In this document: in pieces, positions 17,598 to 26,493 of the stretch
How the letters are laid out: every line of letters begins with the position of its first letter
Position numbering within the stretch: the stretch's first letter is position 1
NCBI GenBank assembly: GCA_018261895.1
Contig: JAGTRT010000016.1
Location: 1-52,687 of the forward strand
DNA from: Pseudomonadota bacterium
GTDB taxonomy: Bacteria; Pseudomonadota; Gammaproteobacteria; Burkholderiales; Rhodocyclaceae
Length of the DNA stretch: 52,687 nt
Direction of reading: 5' to 3'
The notes under the pieces: model-generated
Database searches by the model: none
The model's input: the letters and a program-made list of their open reading frames with translations, nothing else
What the model was told of the DNA's origin: nothing
Position numbers and translations under genes: made by a program

Positions 17598-18247
17598 GCG
17601 GCCCACTCTCACCCAAACTCCTACGCGGCGGCCTGATCCTCATCGATCCGGCCAGCGGCGCCGTACAACGGGTCATTTCGCTGCAGTACAATCCGGAGAC
17701 GCTGACCCGGACATTACAGCCACAGGCGACCGAGTCGAGCGGTCCGAATTCCGAGCCGCTTCGCCTGAAGGGCCCGCCGGTTGAGACGATCAAGCTCAAT
17801 GCGGAGATCGATGCGACGGATCAACTGGAGTTTCCGGATCAACACCCCAAGGCCGTGGCATCGGGTATTCATCCGCAACTGGCGGCGCTCGAAACCATTG
17901 TTTACCCCGACAGCGATACGCTGATCCAGAACAACACCCTGCTCAGTTTCGGCACGCTGGAAATCGCGCCGACCGTCGCGCCGCTGACCTTGTTCGTGTG
18001 GAGCAAGGAGCGCGTCGTACCGGTTCGGATCACCGATTTCTCGATCACGGAAGAGGCTTTCGACAGCGCGTTGAATCCCATCCGCGCCAAGGTCTCGCTC
18101 AGTCTCAAGGTCCTCCATGTCGGTGATCTCGGTTTCAACGACAAGGGCGGGCATCTTTACATGGTTTATCAACAGCGCAAGGAGCGCCTGGCGGCGGATG
18201 CCGGCCTGGGTAGCCTTGCCTCGCTGGGATTGAGTGGGCTGCCATGA
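17594..18247 (+). CDS. CIS_tube domain protein (N-terminal half of Pvc7/Afp7)
   Basis: A 217-residue protein matching the CIS_tube domain, which forms the N-terminal part of Afp7/Pvc7 and joins the inner tube to the spike hub. Signature stretches are VISLQYNPETLTRTLQPQ near residue 25, PPVETIKLNAEIDATDQLE near residue 60, and VPVRITDFSITEEAFDSALNP near residue 136. In PVC the same chain continues into a LysM domain. Here that part is the separate next gene, overlapping by ATGA. Confidence 0.88.
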   Translation: MSGPLSPKLLRGGLILIDPASGAVQRVISLQYNPETLTRTLQPQATESSGPNSEPLRLKGPPVETIKLNAEIDATDQLEFPDQHPKAVASGIHPQLAALETIVYPDSDTLIQNNTLLSFGTLEIAPTVAPLTLFVWSKERVVPVRITDFSITEEAFDSALNPIRAKVSLSLKVLHVGDLGFNDKGGHLYMVYQQRKERLAADAGLGSLASLGLSGLP

Positions 18248-18585
18248 GCATCGAACGTTTCCCTCCCAACAGCCGCTATTCGGGCGTACCGACCGCTGAA
18301 CTGGAAGGTCCCGATGGCGAGAAGATCGTCTATTTGCGTCGTCGCTTCGTACCCGATCCAGCCGGACTCGTCACTGTTGGCGAAGTTCAGGTCCAGGGTG
18401 GCGACCGCCTCGACCGTCTGGCCGCGACCCATCTCGGCGACCCGATTCAGTATTGGCGGATCGCCGATGGCAACGGGGCTCAGGTGCCTTCCGAGCTTGA
18501 ACGACCGGGCGACACCCTGAAACTGACACTGCCGGCCAGTCTGGGCGGTGGAGTCGGCTTCAACAACGGAGGGAAGGGTGCTTAA
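18244..18585 (+). CDS. LysM-like hub protein (C-terminal half of Pvc7)
   Basis: A 113-residue protein with a LysM-like segment at about residues 42-100. It contains VQGGDRLDRLAATHLGDPIQ, then YWRIADGN and a closing DTLKLTLP. Phage gp53/gpX-type LysM proteins sit in the baseplate hub near the tube rather than binding peptidoglycan. Together with the preceding CIS_tube gene it equals one Pvc7/Afp7 protein split in two. The next gene starts with GTG inside its last codons. Confidence 0.85.
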   Translation: MSIERFPPNSRYSGVPTAELEGPDGEKIVYLRRRFVPDPAGLVTVGEVQVQGGDRLDRLAATHLGDPIQYWRIADGNGAQVPSELERPGDTLKLTLPASLGGGVGFNNGGKGA

Positions 18586-19705
18586 GGGCATCCACCTCAC
18601 GCTGCTGGTCGGCCCGGGTGTTCCCGTGCCGGCCCCCAAACCTTTGATGGATGCACTGGACAGCATCGAAGTCACCTCGTCGGCCGATTCAGCGAGCGGC
18701 TTCCAGATCAGCTTCGTCATCGACAACCGCTCGCCCCTGCATACCCTGCTGCTGATCATGGGCGGCCAGGTGCCGTGGCTGCGGGTCATCATCATCGCCA
18801 CCATGAACAGCCTGCCGAACGTGCTGATGGACGGGCTGATCACCCGCCAGGAGATCACCGGTGGCAACGAACCGGGGCAGAGTCGCCTGACCATTACCGG
18901 CGAGGATCTGACGGTCGCGATGGACAAGCAGGACATGAGCGGCATGCCCTACCCGGCCATGCCACCGGCCGCACGCGTCGCACTGATTGTCGCCCGCTAC
19001 GGCCTGTACGGCATGCTGCCCGTGGTCATTCCCTCGCTGTTCGAGGACATCCCGATCCCGGTCGATCGCATCCCGACCCACGAAGGCACCGACCTCGCCT
19101 ACATCCGCCAACTGGCGAAGGAGGCCGGCCATGTCTTCTATGTTGAGCCGGGGCCCGCACCGGGAACCAACATTGCCTACTGGGGCCCGGAGATCCGGAT
19201 CGGCATGGTGCAACCGGCGCTGAACCTCGGCATGGACGTACATAGCAACGTGGAAGCGATCTCGTTTGCGGTCAACCAGTCAGACGCGGAACTGCCCATC
19301 GTTTTCATCCAGAATCCGATCACCAAGTTCCCCATTCCGCTGCCCGTACCCGATGTCAGCCTGGCCAATCCGCCGCTTGGCCTGATTCCACCGATGCCCA
19401 AGGGCATCAAGCTGATGAAGGACACGGCCAAGCTGTCACCCATCGCGGCGCTCGGCAAGGGCCTGGCCGCTGCAGCAGGATCGTCGGCCGATGCGGTCAC
19501 CGGCGACGGCAACCTCGACGTGCTGCGCTACGGCCATGTGCTGAAAGCCCGGCAACTGGTGGGCGTACGCGGTGCCGGTCTCTCCTTCGACGGCCTCTAT
19601 TACGTCAAGAAGGTCAGCAGCACGCTCAAGGCCGGCGAGTTCAAGCAAAGCTTTTCCCTGGCGCGCAATGGCCTGATCTCAACCCTCCCCCTGGTGCCGG
19701 CATGA
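18578..19705 (+). CDS. gpD-like baseplate hub protein (N-terminal part of VgrG/Pvc8)
   Basis: A 375-residue protein of the phage late-control gpD/T4 gp27-like family, the trimeric hub under the tube. Typical pieces are the N-terminal SASGFQISFVIDNRSP, a GQSRLTITGEDLTVAMD strand near residue 110, and IPTHEGTDLAYIRQLAKEAG near residue 165. The C-terminal YVKKVSSTLKAGEFKQSFSL also fits. I place the start at GTG 18578, preceded by GGAGGGA, rather than an ATG 30 bases upstream that lies deeper in the LysM gene. The spike part follows as a separate gene. Confidence 0.88.
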   Translation: MLKGIHLTLLVGPGVPVPAPKPLMDALDSIEVTSSADSASGFQISFVIDNRSPLHTLLLIMGGQVPWLRVIIIATMNSLPNVLMDGLITRQEITGGNEPGQSRLTITGEDLTVAMDKQDMSGMPYPAMPPAARVALIVARYGLYGMLPVVIPSLFEDIPIPVDRIPTHEGTDLAYIRQLAKEAGHVFYVEPGPAPGTNIAYWGPEIRIGMVQPALNLGMDVHSNVEAISFAVNQSDAELPIVFIQNPITKFPIPLPVPDVSLANPPLGLIPPMPKGIKLMKDTAKLSPIAALGKGLAAAAGSSADAVTGDGNLDVLRYGHVLKARQLVGVRGAGLSFDGLYYVKKVSSTLKAGEFKQSFSLARNGLISTLPLVPA

Positions 19706-20217
19706 CTGAAAAAACTCGCTATTACGGCAAATATCGTGGCGTGGTCATCAACAACATCGACCCCATGCAGATGGGCCGCATCCAGGTTCAGGTGCCCGAT
19801 GTACTGGGTCCGGCGCTTTCGTCGTGGGCCATGCCCTGCGTCCCCGTTGCCGGCATCCAGAGCGGCGTCTTCGTTTCCCCGCAGATCGGCGCCGGTGTCT
19901 GGGTCGAGTTTGAACAGGGCGATCAGGATTACCCGATCTGGGTTGGCGGCTTCTGGGGATCGGCCGCCGAAATTCCGGCGCTGGCGCTGGCCGGATTGCC
20001 GGTTTCACCCAGCATCGTGTTGCAGACCGGCAACCAGAACACGCTGATGATTTCAGACATGCCCGGACCGGCCGGCGGCATTCTGCTCAAGACCATGACC
20101 GGCGCCATGATTTCGATCAGCGAGATCGGCATCACCATATCCAACGGCCAGGGGGCCACCATCATGCTCACCGGCCCGACGGTGACCATCAATGGCGGCG
20201 CCCTGACGGTGATCTGA
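19702..20217 (+). CDS. gpV-like spike base protein (OB fold, C-terminal part of Pvc8)
   Basis: A 171-residue protein. It has an OB-fold domain typical of gpV/gp5/VgrG (YRGVVINNIDPMQMGRIQVQ; PQIGAGVWVEFEQGDQDYPIWVG). It is followed by a short repetitive beta stretch (TGAMISISEIGITISNGQGA, then TVTINGGALTVI) that should form the triangular beta-prism needle. In VgrG and Pvc8 this and the preceding gene are one chain. The needle is short, and the PAAR-like protein encoded next should cap it. The start overlaps the stop of the hub gene. Confidence 0.9.
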   Translation: MTEKTRYYGKYRGVVINNIDPMQMGRIQVQVPDVLGPALSSWAMPCVPVAGIQSGVFVSPQIGAGVWVEFEQGDQDYPIWVGGFWGSAAEIPALALAGLPVSPSIVLQTGNQNTLMISDMPGPAGGILLKTMTGAMISISEIGITISNGQGATIMLTGPTVTINGGALTVI

Positions 20218-20236
20218 GCGACAAGGAGAAACGACC

Positions 20237-20560
20237 ATGCCCGGATTCCTTCTTCACCTCGGCGCCACCGTTCTGTGCAGTCACGGCGGGCAGGCCAATC
20301 CGACCATGCCGAATCCGCGGGTATTGCTCTCCGGCCAGCCGGCGACCACGCTCGGCGCCCCCTATGTCGTCGCCGGCTGCGCCATGCCGCCGCCACCCGC
20401 CGGCAATGGCCCCTGCGTGACCGGCCAATGGCTGATGGGGGCGACCCGGGTCCTGATCGGCGGGCAGCCGGCCCTGCTCCAGGCCTCGCCATCCATCTGC
20501 GCGCCGACCGCTACGCCGATGACCGTGGCGGTTGTTCAGACACGCGTATCGGGGATGTGA
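20237..20560 (+). CDS. PAAR-like spike tip protein (Pvc10-like)
   Basis: A 107-residue protein with a PAAR-like repeated strand pattern and bulky-hydrophobic/Gly turns. It contains HLGATVLCSHGGQANPT, PRVLLSGQPATTLGAP and TRVLIGGQPALLQ. Conserved His and Cys residues (Cys and His in LCSHGG, Cys in AGCAMPP and in GPCVTG) could hold a metal at the tip. No effector extension follows the fold, so it is a bare tip. ACAAGGAGAAACG precedes the ATG. Confidence 0.88.
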   Translation: MPGFLLHLGATVLCSHGGQANPTMPNPRVLLSGQPATTLGAPYVVAGCAMPPPPAGNGPCVTGQWLMGATRVLIGGQPALLQASPSICAPTATPMTVAVVQTRVSGM

Positions 20561-20561
20561 C

Positions 20562-20921
20562 ATGGCCCTCCGCTTCCCATTCCAGCCGGACCAGCGCGGC
20601 CGCAGCGGCGAGGCCGATAGCGACACCCACCTGCGCGACATGATCGAACAGGTCCTGTTTACCGTCCCCGGCGAACGGGTCAATCGGCCCGATTTCGGTT
20701 GCGGCCTGCTGCAACTGCTCTTCGCCCCCAACAGCAACACGCTCGCTGCAGCCGTCCAGATGACCGTGCACAGCGCGCTGCAGCAATGGCTGGGCGACCG
20801 GATCATCGTCGAAGGCGTCAATATCGAGCAGGACGACAGCACCCTGGCTATCGACGTGCAATATGTCGTGCGGCGCGGCCAGGAACGCCGATTGACCCGA
20901 TTCACGCGGGGTGCGCCATGA
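20562..20921 (+). CDS. gp25-like baseplate wedge protein (Pvc9-like)
   Basis: A 119-residue GPW/gp25 family protein. It has the family's central signature, IEQVLFTVPGERVNRPDFGCGL, at about residues 29-50, and closes with IDVQYVVRRGQERR. Gp25 triggers sheath polymerisation at the baseplate in T4 and related systems. The start at 20562 lies one base after the PAAR stop; an upstream in-frame ATG inside the PAAR gene is rejected. The stop overlaps the next ATG. Confidence 0.92.
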   Translation: MALRFPFQPDQRGRSGEADSDTHLRDMIEQVLFTVPGERVNRPDFGCGLLQLLFAPNSNTLAAAVQMTVHSALQQWLGDRIIVEGVNIEQDDSTLAIDVQYVVRRGQERRLTRFTRGAP

Positions 20922-23374
20922 TTCGCCAATTCCGCAGCGACAACCCGCGCCGCCTGCAACTGCTGCGCGACCAGAATCCGGTTGGCAAGAACGGCATCGA
21001 CTTCGTCGAGATCACCACGCTCGATCAGCGCAGCCTGCGCGTCGTGTGCGTGCATCCGGTCAGCGGCATCAGCCGTGCCAACATCCGGATCACGGGCGGA
21101 GTACGGGTAAGCGGCCTGACGCTGGCCGACGAACCGGTCATCAACGGCCGGGAAATCCGCCTCAGGTTCTCCAAAGCCGGCGATTTTTCCTGGTACACGC
21201 TGAGCCTCGCCGACCCGGCCGATCCCGAAGCACCCGCCCCCGGTTTCGACATCTGCCTGTCGTCCATCCGCATCAACTTCAAGGCCGGATGTCCCTCCGA
21301 ATTCGATTGTGCCGACGTGCACGATTGCCCGCCGCTGACGCCGCCCGAGCCGCGCCTCGACTATCTGGCCAAGGATTACGACAGTTTCCGCCGCCTCATG
21401 CTCGATCGCATGTCGCAACTGGTTCCCGGCTTTGCCGAGCGCAGCCCGGCCGACTTCACGGTCGCCCTGGTCGAAACGCTGGCCTATGTCGGCGATCACC
21501 TTTCCTATACGCAGGATGCGGTGGCGACCGAGGCCTACCTCGGCACGGCGCGCCGGCGCACCTCGCTGCGCCGCCACGCCCGCCTGCTCGACTATCCGGT
21601 GCACGACGGCTGCAATGCCCGTGTGTTCGTGACCATCGAGGCCGACGCCGATGCCGAAGGCAAAGCCATCCCCGCCGGAACGGCCCTGCTGGCTGCCGCC
21701 GGCCGGGGTGACCCGGTGCGCGGCACGGCGCTGCTCGACCAGTTGCCAGACGCGGACATCGAGGTTTTCGAATGCCTGCACGACCAGGTGCTGCACGCCG
21801 CGCACAGCCGCATCGCCATTCATGACTTTGCCGACCCGGCCTACTGCCTGCCACGCGGCAGCACGGCCGCCGCGCTGGTCAATTCACCCGCACTGGCGCT
21901 GACGCCCGGGGACATCGTGATTTTCGAGGAAGTCCTCAGTCCGACCACCGGCAAGGTGGCAGACGTCGACGCCAGCCATCGCCACCCGGTTCGCCTGACG
22001 GCGGTCAGCCCCGGCCACGACGACCTGACCAACACCGATCTGTTGCTGATCAACTGGCACAACGAGGATGCACTGCCTTTCCCGCTCTGCGTCAGCCACG
22101 AATTCGAGATCGGTGGCGCGCTGGTCAAGCAGGCCATCGCTGTGGCCCGCGGCAATGTCGTGCTGGCCGATCACGGCCTGACCCGCCCCTGGCAAGCCAT
22201 GGAACCACCAACAGTAGGCGATGGCGGCACGCCTTCGCTTCGTCTGCCGTATCGCCCCCGGCTCAAGGAATCCGGCCTCGCCTTCGCCGAACCCTATGAT
22301 CACGATCTGGCCAGCAACGACCAGCGCCCCCTCTCGGCCAGTCGCGTGCTGACGCAGGACGCGCGCCAGGCTCGCCCCGCCGGCATGATGCTGCTGCCCG
22401 ACGACGCCGCGCTGTTCGGCGACCAGCCCGACCCCAGCGAAACACCCTGGACGCCGCAACGCGACCTGTTGGGCAGCGAGCGCTTTGCCCGCGAGTTTGT
22501 CGTCGAAACCGAAAACGACGGCAGTGCCTGGCTGCGCTTCGGCGACAACCAGTTCGGCGCGGCGCCGATCACCGGCCAGCGCCTGCTAGCACGTTACCGG
22601 CTGGGCGGCGGCTCGCGCGGCAACGTCGGGGCGGAAGCCATCGGCGCGCTGCTCAGCGACGATCCCAACCTGAAACTAGGCATCCTGTCCCTGCGCAATC
22701 CCCTGCCCGCCGTGGGCGGCGCCGAGCCGGAGGCGCTCGATGCGATCCGCCTGAATGCCCCGGAAGCCTTCCGTACCCAGGAACGCGCCGTGACGACAGA
22801 GGACTACGCCCGTGCCGCCGAACGGCATCCCGATGTGCAACGGGCAGCGGCCCGCCTGCGCTGGACGGGGAGCTGGTACACGGTCTTCCTGATGCTCGAC
22901 CGGCGCGACGGCAAGCCAGTCGACGCGGCCTTCAAGGCCGACCTGCGGGCCTTCCTCGAACGCTTCCGGCTGGCCGGTTACGACCTCGAATTCGCCGACC
23001 CGGTGCATGTCCCGCTCGATATCCAGCTCCAGGTCTGTGTCGCCCAGGGCTACTTCGCAACCGACGTCAAATCCGCGCTGCTAGCTGCCTTCACGTCGGG
23101 TGTCGACCGGCATGGCCGCCCCGGCTTTTTCCATCCCGACGGCTTCACCTTCGGCACGCCGCTTTATCTCTCCGCTGTCGTCGCCCGGGCGATGGCGGTG
23201 GCCGGGGTGGCTTCGATCGACGTGCGGAAATTCCAGCGCTGGGGACGCAAGCCCAAGGGCGAACTTGCCGCCGGGGTCATCACGACATCGCCGCTCGAGG
23301 TGCTGCGCGCCGACGGCGATCTGAATTTCCCTGAAAACGGTCAGATCAGCTTCATCGTGGAGGGAGGATCATGA
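20918..23374 (+). CDS. gpJ-like baseplate wedge protein 1 (Pvc11-like)
   Basis: An 818-residue putative baseplate assembly protein. Its gpJ/gp6-like core is visible as EPRLDYLAKDYDSFRRLMLDRMS near residue 145 and LVETLAYVGDHLSYTQDAVATEAYL near residue 185. LNAPEAFRTQERAVTTEDYARAAE near residue 615 also fits. The first about 130 residues form an additional beta domain. Wedge proteins of this kind build the ring around the hub. ATG at 20918 overlaps the gp25 stop. Confidence 0.9.
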   Translation: MIRQFRSDNPRRLQLLRDQNPVGKNGIDFVEITTLDQRSLRVVCVHPVSGISRANIRITGGVRVSGLTLADEPVINGREIRLRFSKAGDFSWYTLSLADPADPEAPAPGFDICLSSIRINFKAGCPSEFDCADVHDCPPLTPPEPRLDYLAKDYDSFRRLMLDRMSQLVPGFAERSPADFTVALVETLAYVGDHLSYTQDAVATEAYLGTARRRTSLRRHARLLDYPVHDGCNARVFVTIEADADAEGKAIPAGTALLAAAGRGDPVRGTALLDQLPDADIEVFECLHDQVLHAAHSRIAIHDFADPAYCLPRGSTAAALVNSPALALTPGDIVIFEEVLSPTTGKVADVDASHRHPVRLTAVSPGHDDLTNTDLLLINWHNEDALPFPLCVSHEFEIGGALVKQAIAVARGNVVLADHGLTRPWQAMEPPTVGDGGTPSLRLPYRPRLKESGLAFAEPYDHDLASNDQRPLSASRVLTQDARQARPAGMMLLPDDAALFGDQPDPSETPWTPQRDLLGSERFAREFVVETENDGSAWLRFGDNQFGAAPITGQRLLARYRLGGGSRGNVGAEAIGALLSDDPNLKLGILSLRNPLPAVGGAEPEALDAIRLNAPEAFRTQERAVTTEDYARAAERHPDVQRAAARLRWTGSWYTVFLMLDRRDGKPVDAAFKADLRAFLERFRLAGYDLEFADPVHVPLDIQLQVCVAQGYFATDVKSALLAAFTSGVDRHGRPGFFHPDGFTFGTPLYLSAVVARAMAVAGVASIDVRKFQRWGRKPKGELAAGVITTSPLEVLRADGDLNFPENGQISFIVEGGS

Positions 23375-26300
23375 GCAATGCCGACAATTGCGGCTGCTGC
23401 AGCGGTGTCACGCCGCTGACGCCGGTCGACGAGATCCAGGCTCCCGGACAGCAGGCGCTTGCGCTGCGCGTCGGCACGCATGGCCGCTTCCGCCAGAGCA
23501 TGCTGGCCGACCTCGCCGACGAGTCCTCGCTCGAAGGACTGACCACGCGCGCCCCGGACGACCCGGCGATTGCGCTGCTCGATAGCTGGGCGGCCGTCCT
23601 CGACGTCCTGAGTTTTTATCAGGAGCGCATCGGTAACGAAAACTACCTGCGCACGGCCACCGAGCGCCGTTCGGTGCTCGAACTGGCGCGCGCCATCGGC
23701 TACGAACTGCGCCCCGGCGTTGCCGCCTCGACCTGGCTAGCCTTCACGCTGGAAACGGCCCCCGGCGCCCCGCTGGAAACGCGCATCGACATCGGCACGC
23801 GGGCGCAAAGCATCCCGGGCCAGGATGAAACAGCCCAGACCTTCGAGACTCTCGAAGCCATCGACGCCAAGGCCGGCTGGAACGCATTGCCGGTGCTTGC
23901 CGACGAGGCGGTCATGCCCCGCATGGGCCTGCACACGATTTATCTGGCCGGCACCGCAACCCGCCTGCAGGTCGGCGACGCGCTGCTCATCGTCGGCGAC
24001 GAACGCACCCTCGACCCGGGCAACGAAAACTGGGACTTCCGCAAGGTCACACGCCTGCGCGAAGTCCTGCCGGCCGACCCGAACGACCCGAAGGATGTCG
24101 GCTACACCGTGGTCACGCTGGATCGCGGCCTCGGACGGCCATGGGTCGGCGTCCAGCCAGCCCTCAAGAACCCGAAATGTTTCGCCCTGCGCGCCCGCGC
24201 CCGCATGTTCGGGCACAACGCGCCGGACTGGCGCGCCATGCCGTCCAACGTTCGCGCCAATTACCTGGGATTGATGGATGACGCGAAGCCTCCAATCAGC
24301 GAGCATCCCGAATGGCCTGGGTTTACCCTGGCAGACATTTCCGCCCCCCCCGCGGGTAGCACCAGCGGCACCGGGCTACTCGGGCAATACTACCGCGGCA
24401 AAAGCTTTAGGGATCCGATTCTGACCCGCATAGACGCCACCGTCGATTCTTCGACCTGGGTAGGCGGAAGCCCGGATCCAAGTGTGCCAGCCGACAACTT
24501 TTGCGCGCGTTGGTCCGGTTGGCTGGAAGCGCCCAGCACCGGCACATACACGTTTTACCTTACGATCGACGATGGCGTCCGTCTTTGGATCGATGGCAAT
24601 CCACTCATCGAAGACTGGACTGACACCCCGGGCGTGCACATCGGCACCGCCTCACTGGTCGCCAACCAAAAACACGAAATTCGACTGGAGTTTTACGAAA
24701 ACAGGGGCGGCGCAACCTGTCAGCTGGCATGGTCCGGACCTGGCTTCAACCGGTCAGTCATTCCAAGCTCACGCCTCTATCCGCGAGACGTTCATACACT
24801 TCACCTTGACGCCAGCTATCCAAAATGGCTGGCTGGAGGGTGGATGATCTTGTCCATACCGGATTACGAGGAGGCATACCGGATACTCACGGCCGAAGAC
24901 GATGCCCGCTCAGACTTCACGCTTGCTGCCACCGCCACCCGCTTGACCCTGAGTGGTGAAAACCTCCGAAGCACATTCAACGACCATGTACGCGCTACCA
25001 CCGCCTACGGCCAGTCCGAGCCGCTAGCCTGGGCCACCCGGCCGCGCTCCGGTTTCCTGCAAGGCCACGAGATCGAACTGGCCGGATACGAGCCCGACTT
25101 GCCGGAAGGCCGCTGGCTGGCTGTCAGCGGGCTGGCGCTGGCCGATGTGCCGGGCAACGCCAAGGCGCGCAACCGGCTGAACAAGGGCGAGGCCCTGGCG
25201 TCGATTCGCATGGCGCGCGACCGCAAGACAGCGGATTTGGAATTTGAGGATTTTTTCCGGTTGACCGTCAAATTGTCTCCGGCCGCCGATATCGTGCGCA
25301 TTCAGCACAACGACAGCAGCAACGGCCGCACCCGCCTGCTGCTGGACAGCGATCTGAAGAACGCCTACCTGCCGTCGACGGTGCGGATCAATGCCAACAT
25401 CGCGCCGGCCAGCGCGGGCGACAGCAAGCAGATGCGCATCCAGCCCGAACCGCTCGGCAGCGGCGACGGCAGCCGCAGCCTGCAGCGTTTCCCCCTGCGC
25501 CAGGGGCCATTGACCTACATTTCCGCGGCGACCCCCAGCGGCACGGCCAGCACGCTGGAAATCCGCGTCGATGGCCTGCTCTGGCAGGAGGCGCCGCTCT
25601 TCACCAGTCCAGGCCCGACCGAGCGCGCCTACACCGTCAAGCTCGATGAAAACGGTAGCGCCACCGTGCAGTTCGGCGATGGCGAGCACGGCACCCGCCT
25701 GCCGACCGGCAGCGGCAATGTCGAAGCGCGCTATCGCGTCGGTCTCGGCACGGCTGGCAACGTCAAGGCCGAGCAGATCAGCATGCTGCTCACCCGGCCG
25801 CCCGGCCTCAAGGCCGTGACCAATCCGGTCGCCGCCACCGGCGGCACCGACGCCGAGGCCGGCGACGAGGCCCGGCGCAACGCCCCGCTGCGCGTCCGCA
25901 CGCTGGATCGCATCGTCTCGCTGCGCGATTTCGAGGACTTCGCCGCCGCCTTCACGGGAATCGGCAAGGCGCTAGCCGTCTGGCTGTGGGACGGCGAACA
26001 GCGCCTGGTTCACCTCACCGTCGCCGGCACCGACGGCGCCGCGCTCGACCCGAACGGCGCCCTTTACCGCAACCTGCTCGCCGCCATCGACGGCGCCCGG
26101 CCACCGCATCAGCCCCTGCGCGTCAGCCCTTGCAAGGACCTGCGCTTCCGCCTCACGGCGGGCCTGTGGATTGCGCCCGACCACGAAGCCGACAAGGTGA
26201 TCGCCGCTGCCGGCGATGCCCTGGCCACGGCCTTCGGTTTCGCGGCCCGCGCCTTTGGCCAGCCGGTCACCGGCAGCGAGGTGCTGGCCGCCCTGCAGGG

Positions 26301-26493
26301 CGTCCCCGGGGTTCTCGGGGCCGATCTCGACCGGCTGGTACAGGTCGATGCCGGCCTCGCGGTCCGCACATCGCGTGGCCCTGACGGCCGCATCGCCGCG
26401 CAAAGCGCCCGCTGGCAGGACGGAAACCTGCTGCCCTGCGACCTGCTGCTGATTGATCCTGCCGCCGTCACGCTCACGGAGCGCACATCATGA
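23371..26493 (+). CDS. gpJ-like baseplate wedge protein 2 with inserted PA14 domain
   Basis: This 1040-residue protein is a second gpJ-like baseplate protein (LLDSWAAVLDVLSFYQERIGNENYL near residue 70; RRNAPLRVRTLDRIVSLRDFEDFA near residue 835). Residues about 335-472 are a PA14 domain: GLLGQYYRGKSF, WSGWLEAPSTGTYTFYLTID, DGVRLWIDGNPLIEDW, HEIRLEFYENRGGA. PA14 domains bind carbohydrate in yeast adhesins and bacterial glycosidases. Bases about 24260-25000 have visibly lower GC and different codon choice than the flanks, so the domain looks acquired. A dispersed-repeat copy lies at 25234-25274, encoding FFRLTVKL. It could give the baseplate a sugar-binding surface (inference). Confidence 0.9.
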   Translation: MSNADNCGCCSGVTPLTPVDEIQAPGQQALALRVGTHGRFRQSMLADLADESSLEGLTTRAPDDPAIALLDSWAAVLDVLSFYQERIGNENYLRTATERRSVLELARAIGYELRPGVAASTWLAFTLETAPGAPLETRIDIGTRAQSIPGQDETAQTFETLEAIDAKAGWNALPVLADEAVMPRMGLHTIYLAGTATRLQVGDALLIVGDERTLDPGNENWDFRKVTRLREVLPADPNDPKDVGYTVVTLDRGLGRPWVGVQPALKNPKCFALRARARMFGHNAPDWRAMPSNVRANYLGLMDDAKPPISEHPEWPGFTLADISAPPAGSTSGTGLLGQYYRGKSFRDPILTRIDATVDSSTWVGGSPDPSVPADNFCARWSGWLEAPSTGTYTFYLTIDDGVRLWIDGNPLIEDWTDTPGVHIGTASLVANQKHEIRLEFYENRGGATCQLAWSGPGFNRSVIPSSRLYPRDVHTLHLDASYPKWLAGGWMILSIPDYEEAYRILTAEDDARSDFTLAATATRLTLSGENLRSTFNDHVRATTAYGQSEPLAWATRPRSGFLQGHEIELAGYEPDLPEGRWLAVSGLALADVPGNAKARNRLNKGEALASIRMARDRKTADLEFEDFFRLTVKLSPAADIVRIQHNDSSNGRTRLLLDSDLKNAYLPSTVRINANIAPASAGDSKQMRIQPEPLGSGDGSRSLQRFPLRQGPLTYISAATPSGTASTLEIRVDGLLWQEAPLFTSPGPTERAYTVKLDENGSATVQFGDGEHGTRLPTGSGNVEARYRVGLGTAGNVKAEQISMLLTRPPGLKAVTNPVAATGGTDAEAGDEARRNAPLRVRTLDRIVSLRDFEDFAAAFTGIGKALAVWLWDGEQRLVHLTVAGTDGAALDPNGALYRNLLAAIDGARPPHQPLRVSPCKDLRFRLTAGLWIAPDHEADKVIAAAGDALATAFGFAARAFGQPVTGSEVLAALQGVPGVLGADLDRLVQVDAGLAVRTSRGPDGRIAAQSARWQDGNLLPCDLLLIDPAAVTLTERTS
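25234..25274 (-). repeat. Dispersed 40-bp repeat, copy 3 (inside a CDS)
   Basis: Reverse orientation: GATTTGGAATTTGAGG, then TTTTTTCCGGTTGACCGTC. By eye it matches the complement of copy 1 at about 35 of 41 positions. It is read as F-F-R-L-T-V-K within the second gpJ-like gene. Confidence 0.8.
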
